Source of the DNA: Bin25 sp026709415
Lineage (GTDB): Bacteria; Bacteroidota; Bacteroidia; Flavobacteriales; Flavobacteriaceae
Length of the DNA stretch: 64,000 nt
Assembly: GCA_965200045.1 (NCBI GenBank)
Contig: OZ241330.1
Coordinates: 2,232,001 to 2,296,000, forward strand
Reading direction: 5' to 3'
The position numbers were made by a program, and so were the translations under genes. This document shows positions 44,633 to 54,142 of this stretch, one piece after another. The first letter of the stretch is position 1, and the number at the start of each line of letters is the position of its first letter. Under the pieces are notes generated by a model. The model did no database searches and was not told the DNA's origin. It saw only the letters and a list, made by a program, of their open reading frames with translations.

Positions 44633-46474
44633 TTATTGTGCTTTTTTAAGCTCAATCACCTGAAATCCATTATTCGCCGCTCCAGCCATCACCAACACTC
44701 GTTCACCACTTGAATCGACAAACACACCAACATCAGCCGCTTGATTGCCATTTTTTTTGTTTCCAAAGGGAGAGATAAAGACCAATTTAGATTCAACATT
44801 GTCTGCCGTAATGGCATTAAACGCTTCCACCAAACTACCTCCCGTGATATCATAAACTAAAAGAGCAGCAGGTCGATCGGCAATCTGACTGTCATTTTCA
44901 GGCCCCGCATCCACAAGGACTAAATATCTTTTTTGGTTGAATTCAAAGATTTTACCGCCAAACGTTCTGGTTTTTATCGCATCAGTTCCGATTGAAGTTA
45001 ATTTTTGGGTGCCATCCAGATCATACAATGTGGGAACTATATTAGCTCCATTGACTAAGTAATAATAATTATCGGTATCCCCGACTCCTTCGACATAACC
45101 ATAATTACCTGCCGTATTTAATTCGGTAAATTCAATTTTACCAGGGGTTTCAGCATTGGTGATGGAACCATTTTCGACATCCCAAATCAACACAAAAGTG
45201 TTATTGGGAATAGAGTTATGCCCAGGAAAAACCATCGCGGTCAAATGCCCGTGACCTTGTGGATCACCTATAAAATTAATGTTATCGCCTAGTCGAATAT
45301 TATTGCCAGAATCCTTGGTTGGGTAAGATAAGAATAATTCTGGATCGGCCTCATGATCTTTCCAACGATAGACCTTGAAATCACCGCCTGCCCAATTCAT
45401 ATTGGAACCTAAAATGCCATTTTCTGTTGCCACCACATCAGCCAATTTCCATACACCTCCCGAAACAATGTCTCCGTTTTTTAATTGGCTGGCCGCCGCA
45501 CTAGTTCCATCATTATTCCAGTAGTGTATCACTCCTTCGCCTTTATCAGCGACATAAACGTGTGTGCTATTAAGAGAAAACCCTCTTTCATTATCCCCTA
45601 CATCACGTAATTCTGGTGGTAGAGCATTAAGGGCACCGGCGTCCAGTAAAATCACTGGATTTTCAGCATCAAATCCTGTGGCTAAAAAGTTGACCGAAAC
45701 GGTATAAGTTTCCGATTTTGAACCAGCAGAAACAGTGATAGTGACAGGGGAACTTAAATCAAGACTGCCCCCAGGATTCAAGGTGGCATCAGCTGGTATC
45801 GTGGTGATGCTTGGCGTTAACGCACTCACATCAGCACCTTCAAAAACATTGACGGTAATCGTCTTGGCTGATTCATCGATTTGCGAATCAATGTCTGGAA
45901 TACTAAAGCTAGAAATAGCCACTTGATCGGGTATAAAATCTGATTCAAGCTCTGAAACTTGATTTTCCAATTTTTCTATTTCACTATTTGCCTTTTTGAT
46001 TTGTTCATTTAGGGCATTCACCTGACTTTGATTTTCATTGGTTAGGTGTGCAATATCCCTTGTGAGTTTTTGGATAGCATTATTGGCACTGGCTAAGTCC
46101 TCTTCTAAGGCTTTTACTTTTTCTATTTCTTGGTTTAACGCCTCTATTTTCGTCTGATTTTCATTCGTTAGGTTGTCAACATCATTGGTGAGTTGTTTGA
46201 TTTCCTCATCCTTTTCCATTGCCAATGAACTTATCTCATTTTCAAGGGTTTGGACTTGATTATTCAAACTAGCAACTTGCCTTTGCAAATTGGTTTTATC
46301 ATTATTCAAAGTGCTATTTTGATTTTCCAAACTACCCACTAGACTTTTCAAGTTGGTGTTCTCACTTTGCAAAGCACTGACTTGGCTTTGTAGTTCTTTG
46401 ATTTTATCCTCATCATCATTGGAACAAGAGACGACAACAAAGACAAGGGTCATGGAAAATAAAACGTATTTCAT
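44633..46474 (-). CDS. surface lipoprotein: coiled coil + Ig-like + DUF4623-like beta-propeller
   Basis: Starting at ATG 46474, the protein is 613 residues. It has a lipoprotein signal (FVVVSC lipobox) and a 160-residue Leu-zipper-like coiled coil (KIKELQSQVSALQSEN...). A Pkd/DUF5018-like domain follows (SSFSIPDIDSQIDES ... VTITVSAGSKSETYTVSV), then a repetitive Asp/Gly-rich domain resembling DUF4623. The longer frame to 46531 adds residues before the signal and is less likely. The anchor/coiled-coil module is nearly identical to that of the gene at 48690-50381, while the C-terminal domains differ. It is probably an outer-membrane SusE-like or polysaccharide-binding lipoprotein. Confidence 0.75.
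   Translation of the reverse strand: MKYVLFSMTLVFVVVSCSNDDEDKIKELQSQVSALQSENTNLKSLVGSLENQNSTLNNDKTNLQRQVASLNNQVQTLENEISSLAMEKDEEIKQLTNDVDNLTNENQTKIEALNQEIEKVKALEEDLASANNAIQKLTRDIAHLTNENQSQVNALNEQIKKANSEIEKLENQVSELESDFIPDQVAISSFSIPDIDSQIDESAKTITVNVFEGADVSALTPSITTIPADATLNPGGSLDLSSPVTITVSAGSKSETYTVSVNFLATGFDAENPVILLDAGALNALPPELRDVGDNERGFSLNSTHVYVADKGEGVIHYWNNDGTSAAASQLKNGDIVSGGVWKLADVVATENGILGSNMNWAGGDFKVYRWKDHEADPELFLSYPTKDSGNNIRLGDNINFIGDPQGHGHLTAMVFPGHNSIPNNTFVLIWDVENGSITNAETPGKIEFTELNTAGNYGYVEGVGDTDNYYYLVNGANIVPTLYDLDGTQKLTSIGTDAIKTRTFGGKIFEFNQKRYLVLVDAGPENDSQIADRPAALLVYDITGGSLVEAFNAITADNVESKLVFISPFGNKKNGNQAADVGVFVDSSGERVLVMAGAANNGFQVIELKKAQ
45973..46421 (-). repeat. 449-bp direct repeat, copy 1 (signal/coiled-coil module)
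   Basis: Matches 49883-50331 with about four mismatches, all clustered near the 3' (coding) end of the module, at a constant offset of 3910 bp. It encodes the coiled coil after the lipobox Cys of two otherwise unrelated lipoproteins. Confidence 0.85.
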
Positions 46475-46961
46475 GGTCAGATGGAAAGAGTTCACACGGA
46501 AACTTGTCGAGTATAACCCTTTTTTTGACAAAGTTCTGCAAAGACTTTATTCCACGGAGGCCTGGTCAAGCCATTTATGTATTCATAATAATGGCGATGA
46601 GCCAGTCGAAATATGTAGCATAATAGACTTTGGAATTAAAAGACGGAGCAAGATAAATGAGGTCAACCGAATGACTGTTCATCCCACGCATCACATAGAG
46701 ATTATCTCCCGTAAAAATGATCTTGTTTTTCCAATTCGAGGAGAGGTAAATTCTAATTTTGAATTTTCTTTTTTAGATACTTATTCTTTAATTTTTCCAA
46801 AAGATCTCACCTTTCCTCCGTTAGTTTTTATATCTAAAGAATCTTTTTTCCTGTCGTTTTCGTGTTGATTTTCGAAATTATCATTTTTTCGACACGAGTC
46901 CGAAATTTCCTTAAAAACACTAGGAAGCATTTTTCAAATTGTTTCTATATTAAAACTAGTT
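46475..46961. other. gap between the lipoprotein gene and the IS5-type element
   Basis: No gene that I can support. A plus-strand frame (46353-46868) starts inside the lipoprotein coding region and is a shadow followed by chance extension. The lipoprotein promoter must lie here. Confidence 0.4.
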
Positions 46962-48450
46962 AGTCGCTCCTTAAAAAATCTTTTTTTACTAGTTGTAGTT
47001 ATATTATTTTTATGATCGAAGCTCTTTGAGCTGAAAATGAAGCCCTTCTGAAAAAGTAAAAAAGAACCTCTTGGACTCATTGTTCTATGAATTTCTTTCA
47101 ATGCCACCCCGTCGCGGCCAAATAGGCGTTGATCGTTGGCGATGGGGGCCCATCCGATCGTTTTCTTGCAGACGTTGTTCTGTTTTGAGATGGCCAATCA
47201 GTGGCTCCATGGCCGCTCGGCGTCGGCACTTTTTCCTCTTCTTTTGTTTTTGATAGGGGGTATCACTTTTCAATGGTTTGCCTGGCATCGATATCTTGGT
47301 CTGACCCATCGGACGTTTTCCGCGTCCGCCTCGATCATAGATCAGTTCTTTGGGAGCTAGACCGACGATGGATTCCTATGGTTCCAACAAGGGTTGGATG
47401 GTTTGGCTGTCATGAGGGTTGCCCCCAAAGGCACGGATGGCCGTGATGGTTATGGTTGGGCCTCCCGTCGCGATCAAGCCGACTTGATTCCCAAATTCAT
47501 ACATTTGGTGAGCCTTACCTTTGGCCATGCCAGCCGTGAATGACATAGATTTTGTTTTGATCGAATCGTTGTTGATCGATCACTCGTTGGTACAGTTCGA
47601 ACGCCTCTTGGTATGGGCTCCGTTGCAGAGGAGGCCGTTTTCTTTTTAATTCCCGCACTGGCCGGCCCGCTAAGGTCTTGAGTTTGGAGGTGGCCTTTTT
47701 GGCTTTTTGAGCTCGTCGAGGAGGCTTCCCATTGAAGGTTTGACGCACCCGTTCTTTCGAGGCTTTGGCATCGGTTTGCCTCTGTGGAATCTTTTCTTTT
47801 TTGGCGATCTTTTGGCACTGATCGATGACCTTTTTGTTCCGTTTCGCATCGGTCGGAAAGGTCACGTTGTTCCCTTGGACCGTGGTATCCGATAAGACCA
47901 TCGATGAAGACTTCTTGATTTCCTTTTGATGCCACGAGACCGAATAAGCAAAGATCTTTTCCATCCCTGCTGGGCCCATACGATCTCTAATAGGACTCCA
48001 ATCAGAAGAATCGCCAGGCGGTTGATGGTTCATGAAATCAGAACCCGTGAAACACGGCCTGTATGGGTTTTCAATCCAGCGATCCATGAGCGTTTCATCG
48101 CCTCGATGGTCAAGCCGTTTCACATCCAACAACCCACCATCACCCGAATGGGATGGGCCGGACGGCCTGTTTTGGTAGACAAGGGTTCAAAAACGTTTTC
48201 AAAAAAAGACCAATCGCTGGCATCAGCCAGCCACTTGATCTGATGTTTTGGATGGAGAATGGCATTCAATTCCGAGTCAAATCACGGGGACTATTTGGGG
48301 GGGCACTTTTTTGATCATTTCTACAAGCTTTTGAGACCAAGAGACGCATTTCCTTGCAGATTTCAAAACCCAGTCTTCACTAATAGGGCACCATTCAATC
48401 CCACATATCAAGGGGATGATGAAATCTATTTGAGTTTTTAAGGAGCGACT
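46962..48450 (-). mobile_element. IS5-type insertion sequence, 1489 bp, decayed
   Basis: Perfect 16-bp terminal inverted repeats AGTCGCTCCTTAAAAA (46962-46977) and the complement at the right end (48435-48450) are flanked by AGTT on both sides (46958-46961 and 48451-48454). The internal transposase is broken. The element lies between the two lipoprotein genes that share the coiled-coil module, and has higher GC than its surroundings. Confidence 0.85.
47093..48276 (-). pseudogene. IS5-family transposase, multiply frameshifted
   Basis: Fragments in three frames add up to one transposase. They are WSFFENVFEPLSTKTGRP, GDETLMDRWIENPYRPCFTG, IRDRMGPAGMEKIFAYSV, DTTVQGNNVTFPTDAKRNKK, the shifted AGMAKGKAHQMYEFGNQVG, YDRGGRGKRPMG, and RRRAAMEPLIGHLKT followed by INAYLAATGWH. 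These are the conserved DDE blocks of IS5/IS1182-like enzymes. There are at least two frameshifts, plus TAG and TGA nonsense codons. Confidence 0.8.
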
Positions 48451-48689
48451 AGTTAGATGATTTGAAAAGATGTTAAGCATAACAATCCCAAATAATTATC
48501 GAAAAATAACCTCGATCACAAATCAAGTATTATTGTTGATAAAGATATAAGTCCCTTATTTTCTATTGTATTAATGGCCATCTTCAGAACTATTAAATTT
48601 TAACATATTCAAGATTATCGGTGGTATTAACACAAGATAAAGCAATGAGGAAAACAAAAATTATATGATGAGAATTCATTGCTGTCATG

Positions 48690-50381
48690 TTAATTTGTTG
48701 ATAATTCATAAACTTTTCCCCAAAAATCCAGTTCAATGATGTTGGTCGCATTATTACCACCCCACGATGTGTGAACCGCTATGCGTACATATCGAATCCG
48801 AATTAACTCGTCTATTTCAAATTCATCTCCATTGAGTATCGCTTGTCTGTCCTCATTGGAGAGTGTTCCCACCGGCAATCCTGATGGTTTAATGGATTCA
48901 CAATCTCTTATTTTAATCCAGTCGTCTAAATTACCATCGGCTCCAGGTGCCACGAGACTATCATCGAGACTACCATAGAGTGTGTAGGTTTTTGGATTCG
49001 AATGCCGGAAACCCCAATTTCCCCCTCTTTGGTAAACTCTAAATCGGCTCAATTCGACTTCAACCCCTAAATCGATGGTTAAAATAGTGGGTCTGGGTTT
49101 GTTGCCTTGAGTATGTGCCCAATCTTCAGCATTATAATTATCGTTGTACATTCGACTAAAACTGGATCCCCAAGCATCCCATGTATCATCATTGGCCAAT
49201 GTAACTTGAACGAACTTTGATTTATCCAACTCATCTTCTTGAAGAGGCGTTAAAGTTTGGTCGGAAGTCACTGGAAAGACTTCTGCTGACTGATTTTCAT
49301 AGCGATCTCTAACAACCACTTTGAATTGTTGTGGTGTACTTTCTCGACCTCTCAGAGTGAACGATTGTTCAAGATTCTCGCTATACAAGACTTCAGCTAT
49401 TTCTAGTTCTCCTTGTTCATTTTCAGCGTAGATATCAAGGACAATAGGAACTTCTGTTTCGTTAAACCACTCGACGGCAACACCGCCCCAAGTTGGCTCT
49501 ATTGAAATGGTTTTTGCCACCTCTTCGACCACGGGACTCAGTGGGTCGGCCGTGAAACTCACGGGAATCGATCGGTTATTGGCTCGATCAACCGTGAAAA
49601 CTTCAATCGTTTTGGGGGCCGTATCACCAAAACCTCTGATGGTCATTTTGTTATTAAAAGTAGATGTTCTCACTTCTGCTTTTTGACCCTTATTATCCGT
49701 GTACTCCGCCACCACATATAAGATATCTTTTCCTGGAGGAAGATCGTAAGAAATATCAAAACCGCCATTAGCTCGAACAAATCTTAAGTTTTCTATAGGT
49801 GGTGGGGCTTGACCATCTACTTTATCGATGGGACTTTCTTCTGATTGTTCATTTTGCAACTTTTCTATTTCTTTTCCCAAGCTTTCTATTTCACTATTTG
49901 CCTTTTTGATTTGTTCATTTAGGGCATTCACCTGACTTTGATTTTCATTGGTTAGGCGAGCAATATCTTTTGTGAGTTTTTGGATAGCATTATTGGCACT
50001 GGCTAAGTCCTCTTCTAAGGCTTTTACTTTTTCTATTTCTTGGTTTAACGCCTCTATTTTCGTCTGATTTTCATTCGTTAGGTTGTCAACATCATTGGTG
50101 AGTTGTTTGATTTCCTCATCCTTTTCCATTGCCAATGAACTTATCTCATTTTCAAGGGTTTGGACTTGATTATTCAAACTAGCAACTTGCCTTTGCAAAT
50201 TGGTTTTATCATTATTCAAAGTGCTATTTTGATTTTCCAAACTACCCACTAGACTTTTCAAGTTGGTGTTCTCACTTTGCAAAGCACTGACTTGGCTTTG
50301 TAGTTCTTTGATTTTATCCTCATCATCATTGCTACAAGCCAAACCCAACATTAATAACGTAACAAAAAGTAATTTTTTCAT
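48690..50381 (-). CDS. surface lipoprotein: coiled coil + DUF4959/DUF5126-like + discoidin-type domain
   Basis: From ATG 50381 the protein is 563 residues. It has a signal with lipobox LGLAC, then the same coiled coil as the gene at 44633. Two beta-sandwich domains follow (GGFDISYDLPPGKDILYVVAEY; SIEPTWGGVAVEWFNE). At the C-terminus is an F5/8-type (DUF5000-like) carbohydrate-binding domain (DTWDAWGSSFSRMYNDNY ... GVEVELSRFRVYQRGG). This is the domain chain of SusE-like lipoproteins in polysaccharide loci. An upstream ATG (50414) is possible, but it would put 11 residues before the signal. Confidence 0.8.
   Translation of the reverse strand: MKKLLFVTLLMLGLACSNDDEDKIKELQSQVSALQSENTNLKSLVGSLENQNSTLNNDKTNLQRQVASLNNQVQTLENEISSLAMEKDEEIKQLTNDVDNLTNENQTKIEALNQEIEKVKALEEDLASANNAIQKLTKDIARLTNENQSQVNALNEQIKKANSEIESLGKEIEKLQNEQSEESPIDKVDGQAPPPIENLRFVRANGGFDISYDLPPGKDILYVVAEYTDNKGQKAEVRTSTFNNKMTIRGFGDTAPKTIEVFTVDRANNRSIPVSFTADPLSPVVEEVAKTISIEPTWGGVAVEWFNETEVPIVLDIYAENEQGELEIAEVLYSENLEQSFTLRGRESTPQQFKVVVRDRYENQSAEVFPVTSDQTLTPLQEDELDKSKFVQVTLANDDTWDAWGSSFSRMYNDNYNAEDWAHTQGNKPRPTILTIDLGVEVELSRFRVYQRGGNWGFRHSNPKTYTLYGSLDDSLVAPGADGNLDDWIKIRDCESIKPSGLPVGTLSNEDRQAILNGDEFEIDELIRIRYVRIAVHTSWGGNNATNIIELDFWGKVYELSTN
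49883..50331 (-). repeat. 449-bp direct repeat, copy 2 (signal/coiled-coil module)
   Basis: Second copy of 45973-46421, same orientation. Recombination between them would delete 3.9 kb, including the IS5-type element. Confidence 0.85.
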
Positions 50382-50553
50382 CAGTTTTCCATTAGCGTAG
50401 TGCAAAGAAAACAAAAAAAAATCGACTCTATGATTCGTAAACGAATCCTATATCATAGTGGAAAAGTTACTTGAGTGGGATGTAATCGGTGCGACATATT
50501 AAAGTAAAATGTATCTCAAAAGGTTTTATCTTTTAAGTAATTTTTTTGAGTAT

Positions 50554-50863
50554 ATGCTCAAGACCTTTGAATATTATGTTATCATAAAAAGAGCAAGATA
50601 TGATTATCAATACGACAAAACCTTATCGTCCTTTAAAATTGGGGTTTTTGATTCTGTTTCCCGAGGAGAAGAAACTGAAAACAGTGACATTGATATTGCT
50701 TATCTAAATTTAAGATGGCATTGGATTTTTTGAAAAATATGAATGAAAAGAAGAATTAGAAAGCTTATTAAATCGAGAGGCACTTCACTTAGCATTGGAT
50801 CCTTTCATTAAAGATGAAATAGAAAAAGACATGAGGCTCATTTTGGATAATAAGGATACATGA
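50554..50863 (+). pseudogene. minimal nucleotidyltransferase (MNT) remnant
   Basis: The first frame reads FKIGVFDSVSRGEETENSDIDIAY, matching the LFGSYARGE...SDIDLLV active-site block of MNT antitoxins, with G replaced by D but both Asp kept. It then stops (around 50733). The second half follows in another frame: EELESLLNREALHLALDPF, then IKDEIEKDMRLIL to TGA at 50861-50863. It is a frameshifted gene with no HEPN partner next to it. Confidence 0.7.
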
Positions 50864-51025
50864 CGATTTGATCAAGGCATAGCGATCAAAAAGAGCCATT
50901 GTGTTATTCTATCAAGATGTTCTTCATTGTTAGTTATTGAATTATACATTTTATTTCCTTTTCAACAAAAACTCTTTTTATCTGTACAAAAGTCTATTCT
51001 TATCTTTGTTGCTTTGTAAGAATAT

Positions 51026-51982
51026 TTGAAAGCTGTTGTACAGTTTTTTTCTCTTTTAGTCAAAGGTGTTTTTGTAGGTGCTATTGATGTTTTACCAGGC
51101 ATATCTGGTGGAACCATCGCGCTAGCATTTGGAATCTACAATGATTTAATTCATAGCATAAATCAATTAAAAATTAAATCCTTTAGATTTATTCTAACAG
51201 GACGCTTTCAAAAATTTTGGAATCAAAGCAAAGGGAATTTTTTAGTGCCTTTTTTCACCGGCGTATTAATTGGGATTTTTACTCTAGCAAAAACAATCGA
51301 ATGGTTATTTGATCATTATTCCATATTCATTTGGTCTTTTTTTGGGGGATTATTGATATTCAGCATTTATTATCTGATAAAACAAATCAAATTTTCAGTA
51401 AAAGCTTTTTTTCAACTTTTAATGGCCGCTATAATTTCCTTTGGGATTAGCTGCCTTGGATCATTTGATGGTAGTCCCCATTATCTCTATTTGTTTTTCT
51501 GTGGGGCTATCGGTATTATAGCTATGGTACTTCCTGGCATTTCAGGAGCGTTAATCTTAATTATATTGGGGGTATATCCCTTACTCATCGAACGGTTGAA
51601 TGATTTGAGCACCTACTTTTTACAATTCAATAATCCACTTTTTATAGATTCCCTTTTGGTTCTTTCAATTTTTTTAGCAGGTGTTTTGGTGGGTTTAAAA
51701 ACTTTTGTCAGATTATTGGATTATCTATTTGAACGATACCGATCCACTAGTTATGCCATATTGGTGGGGATCATGATCGGCGTCCTTTACCGAATATGGC
51801 CTTGGCAGAACATTGATAAAGATGAAGTCATTGGGAATTTATCTCAATTGGTTTGGCCAAACCAATACCATCATCAAGCCCATCTTTTAGGAGCTATCAT
51901 TGTTTTTATCGTGGGGATTAGCATCATGGTGCTGTTAAAAAAATGTGGGTTCATTTCATTTAAACAATCCCATGTTACCTAA
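51026..51982 (+). CDS. DUF368 membrane protein 1
   Basis: This 318-residue polytopic protein has the DUF368 signature GAIDVLPGISGGTIALAFGIY near residue 18 and its repeat near 175 (GIIAMVLPGISGALILIILG), an inverted-repeat transporter fold with about eight TMs. Family members include undecaprenyl-phosphate flippases, so lipid-carrier recycling is a likely role. The start is TTG at 51026; no ATG precedes the first motif. The 3' end overlaps the second DUF368 gene by 11 bp. Confidence 0.85.
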   Translation: MKAVVQFFSLLVKGVFVGAIDVLPGISGGTIALAFGIYNDLIHSINQLKIKSFRFILTGRFQKFWNQSKGNFLVPFFTGVLIGIFTLAKTIEWLFDHYSIFIWSFFGGLLIFSIYYLIKQIKFSVKAFFQLLMAAIISFGISCLGSFDGSPHYLYLFFCGAIGIIAMVLPGISGALILIILGVYPLLIERLNDLSTYFLQFNNPLFIDSLLVLSIFLAGVLVGLKTFVRLLDYLFERYRSTSYAILVGIMIGVLYRIWPWQNIDKDEVIGNLSQLVWPNQYHHQAHLLGAIIVFIVGISIMVLLKKCGFISFKQSHVT

Positions 51983-52988
51983 TCGAAATAATAGAAAGCT
52001 CAAAGATTATTTGCTGCTTTTTGTCAAAGGGGTTGCCATGGGGGCAGCCAATAAAATACCTGGGGTTTCAGGCGGTATTGTTGCTTTTGTTGCCGGCTTT
52101 TATCCAGAAATGATTCATTCCCTTAAAAGAGTGAATTTAAAATTTGTTAAACTGCTTTTTAGTCAAAAGTGGAAACTCGCTTTGGAATATGCCAATTTCA
52201 AATTTTTGACCTATTTATTTTTAGGAAGTTTATTTAGTTATTTCGGTATATCACAACTTTTAGATCTAGGGTTTACCTATTATGAAAAAGAAGTTTGGGG
52301 GTTGTTTTTTGGATTGATCTTAACTTCTCTTTATTATGTGTATTGGGATATAAAGGTTTGGAATTTTAAAACGGTTCTAGGGGTCTTGTTTGGTATTAGT
52401 ACCGGATTGTTTATTACTCTGGCCAATCCTGGAGCAGAAAACGATCAATTATGGATGGTTTTAATCTGTGGAATGGTTGGTATTATTGGCATGACCATGC
52501 CGGGTTTATCAGGCTCTTTTTTGATATTGGTATTGGGGAATTATAATTTGCTACTGGTTGACTCCGTGAATCATCTGTTCGATATCATCATTCATTTGGT
52601 TCAATTTAAATTCAGTGTATTCAATGATCCCATCAAAATGCATTATCTCATCATCATGATTGTATTTGGTATTGGATCCGTTGTTGGATTGATCTTTTTT
52701 TCAAATCTGCTGAGTTTTGTCCTTAAACGGTATCAACAAATCACCACGGCAACGATTATTGGATTTATCGCTGGTACGATCTTTACTTCTTGGCCATGGA
52801 AACACACCAATTACAAAGTCAGTGAATCAGGACATTATGTTACAGGTCAAATTGGAGACCCTGTTGTCAGTAATTATGATTATTATTTACCTAATCTACA
52901 TTTATTATCTACCTACACGACGCTAGGGAGTATTTTATTGGGTTGCATTATTTTAGTCTTATTACAGAATTATGGAAGAAAACATTAG
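51972..52988 (+). CDS. DUF368 membrane protein 2
   Basis: This is a 338-residue protein from ATG 51972; the longer frame to 51945 only adds upstream overlap. The signatures are GAANKIPGVSGGIVAFVAGFY near residue 25 and GIIGMTMPGLSGSFLILVLG near 178. It is the tandem paralogue of the preceding gene, diverged enough to have its own role or to form a heteromer with it. It overlaps aroE by 17 bp, so the three genes are one operon. Confidence 0.85.
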   Translation: MLPNRNNRKLKDYLLLFVKGVAMGAANKIPGVSGGIVAFVAGFYPEMIHSLKRVNLKFVKLLFSQKWKLALEYANFKFLTYLFLGSLFSYFGISQLLDLGFTYYEKEVWGLFFGLILTSLYYVYWDIKVWNFKTVLGVLFGISTGLFITLANPGAENDQLWMVLICGMVGIIGMTMPGLSGSFLILVLGNYNLLLVDSVNHLFDIIIHLVQFKFSVFNDPIKMHYLIIMIVFGIGSVVGLIFFSNLLSFVLKRYQQITTATIIGFIAGTIFTSWPWKHTNYKVSESGHYVTGQIGDPVVSNYDYYLPNLHLLSTYTTLGSILLGCIILVLLQNYGRKH

Positions 52989-53724
52989 ATTTAGACAATT
53001 CGGACTGATTGGGGAAAACATATCCTATTCATTTTCTCAAAACTATTTTTCAGAAAAATTCAAAAAATTAAAAATTGAACATTGTGATTATAAAAATTTT
53101 GATCTTAAACACATCGATGAAGTTGAAAAAGTCTTTGCTCTAAAATCACTAGTTGGTCTAAATGTCACCATACCCTATAAACAGCAAATCATTCCATTTC
53201 TTGATTCACTATCCATTCAAGCAAAAGAAATCGGAGCGATCAATGTGGTTCACATGACAGATAAAAACAAAAAAGTTGGTTACAATACCGATTTTTATGG
53301 GTTTGAAAAGTCTTTGATTGAAGTTGTTGAAGTTTTACCAAAGCAAGCACTGATATTAGGGACTGGAGGGGCATCTAAAGCCGTTGAGTACGTTTTAAAA
53401 AAAAATAAAATTTCTTATACCTTTGTTTCTCGTTTCCCAAATAAAAAAAACCAAGTTTCTTACCAAGATTTGAACCAAGAACTGTTTAAACATCGACTTT
53501 TAATCATCAATACCACACCATTGGGGACCTTTCCAAAGGTGGATACACACCCTTCAATACCCTATCATTATTTGAATAAAAACCATATCCTTTACGATTT
53601 GGTTTATAATCCTGAAATGACGCGTTTTTTAAAATTAGGCGTACAAAAAGGGGCCCAGATTATTGGTGGCCTAAAAATGTTAATGTACCAAGCTGAAAAA
53701 GCTTGGGAAATATGGAATAAATAA
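52972..53724 (+). CDS. aroE: shikimate dehydrogenase
   Basis: This 250-residue protein has FGLIGENISYSFSQNYF (substrate site SxS), GLNVTIPYKQQIIPFLD with catalytic Lys, and ALILGTGGASKAVEYVL (NADP loop). YDLVYNPEMTRFL and GGLKMLMYQA follow near the end. It reduces 3-dehydroshikimate to shikimate in aromatic amino-acid synthesis. It is translationally overlapped with DUF368-2, a pairing typical of flavobacteria. Confidence 0.95.
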   Translation: MEENIRFRQFGLIGENISYSFSQNYFSEKFKKLKIEHCDYKNFDLKHIDEVEKVFALKSLVGLNVTIPYKQQIIPFLDSLSIQAKEIGAINVVHMTDKNKKVGYNTDFYGFEKSLIEVVEVLPKQALILGTGGASKAVEYVLKKNKISYTFVSRFPNKKNQVSYQDLNQELFKHRLLIINTTPLGTFPKVDTHPSIPYHYLNKNHILYDLVYNPEMTRFLKLGVQKGAQIIGGLKMLMYQAEKAWEIWNK

Positions 53725-54142
53725 CCATAGAAGATATGATCAAGAAACAAATTTTAAATTGTGTCTTCCCTATAGATATACTTTACTTGTATGGAAAATC
53801 TCTCATCGCCGAATGTTTTTAATTCAATCCAAAAACGACATGTCAAACTGTCATCATCTTTTTTTTGGAAGCAGAATGATTTTCTATACGCACACTTTTT
53901 ATTCTACTTTAGGGGACTAATCCTTTTATTAGGAACCCTTTCTCTTGTAAAGAATAATTTTCACTGTTTTAAAAAATCAGTGGGTTTTTTATCGCCGAAA
54001 TCTCCCATTAGATTGTCTTTTAAGTTCGGTGATTTCACTGTATTTAAACATGATGCATTTGGTTTCCAAATGCTTTATAACAGACGATTGAGTTTTATCA
54101 ATCAAAGGTTTACTATTATTGGTCATTTTGATTTTAAACACC
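53725..54142. other. gap before the DUF349 gene
   Basis: About 420 bases. A 119-codon plus-strand ORF (53791-54150) is Phe-rich without family resemblance and overlaps the DUF349 start, so I do not call it. No clear promoter is identified. Confidence 0.4.

Noticed and set aside
46353..46868. 171-codon plus-strand ORF
   Set aside because: It begins antisense to the lipoprotein coiled coil and has no family resemblance; it is a shadow with a chance extension.
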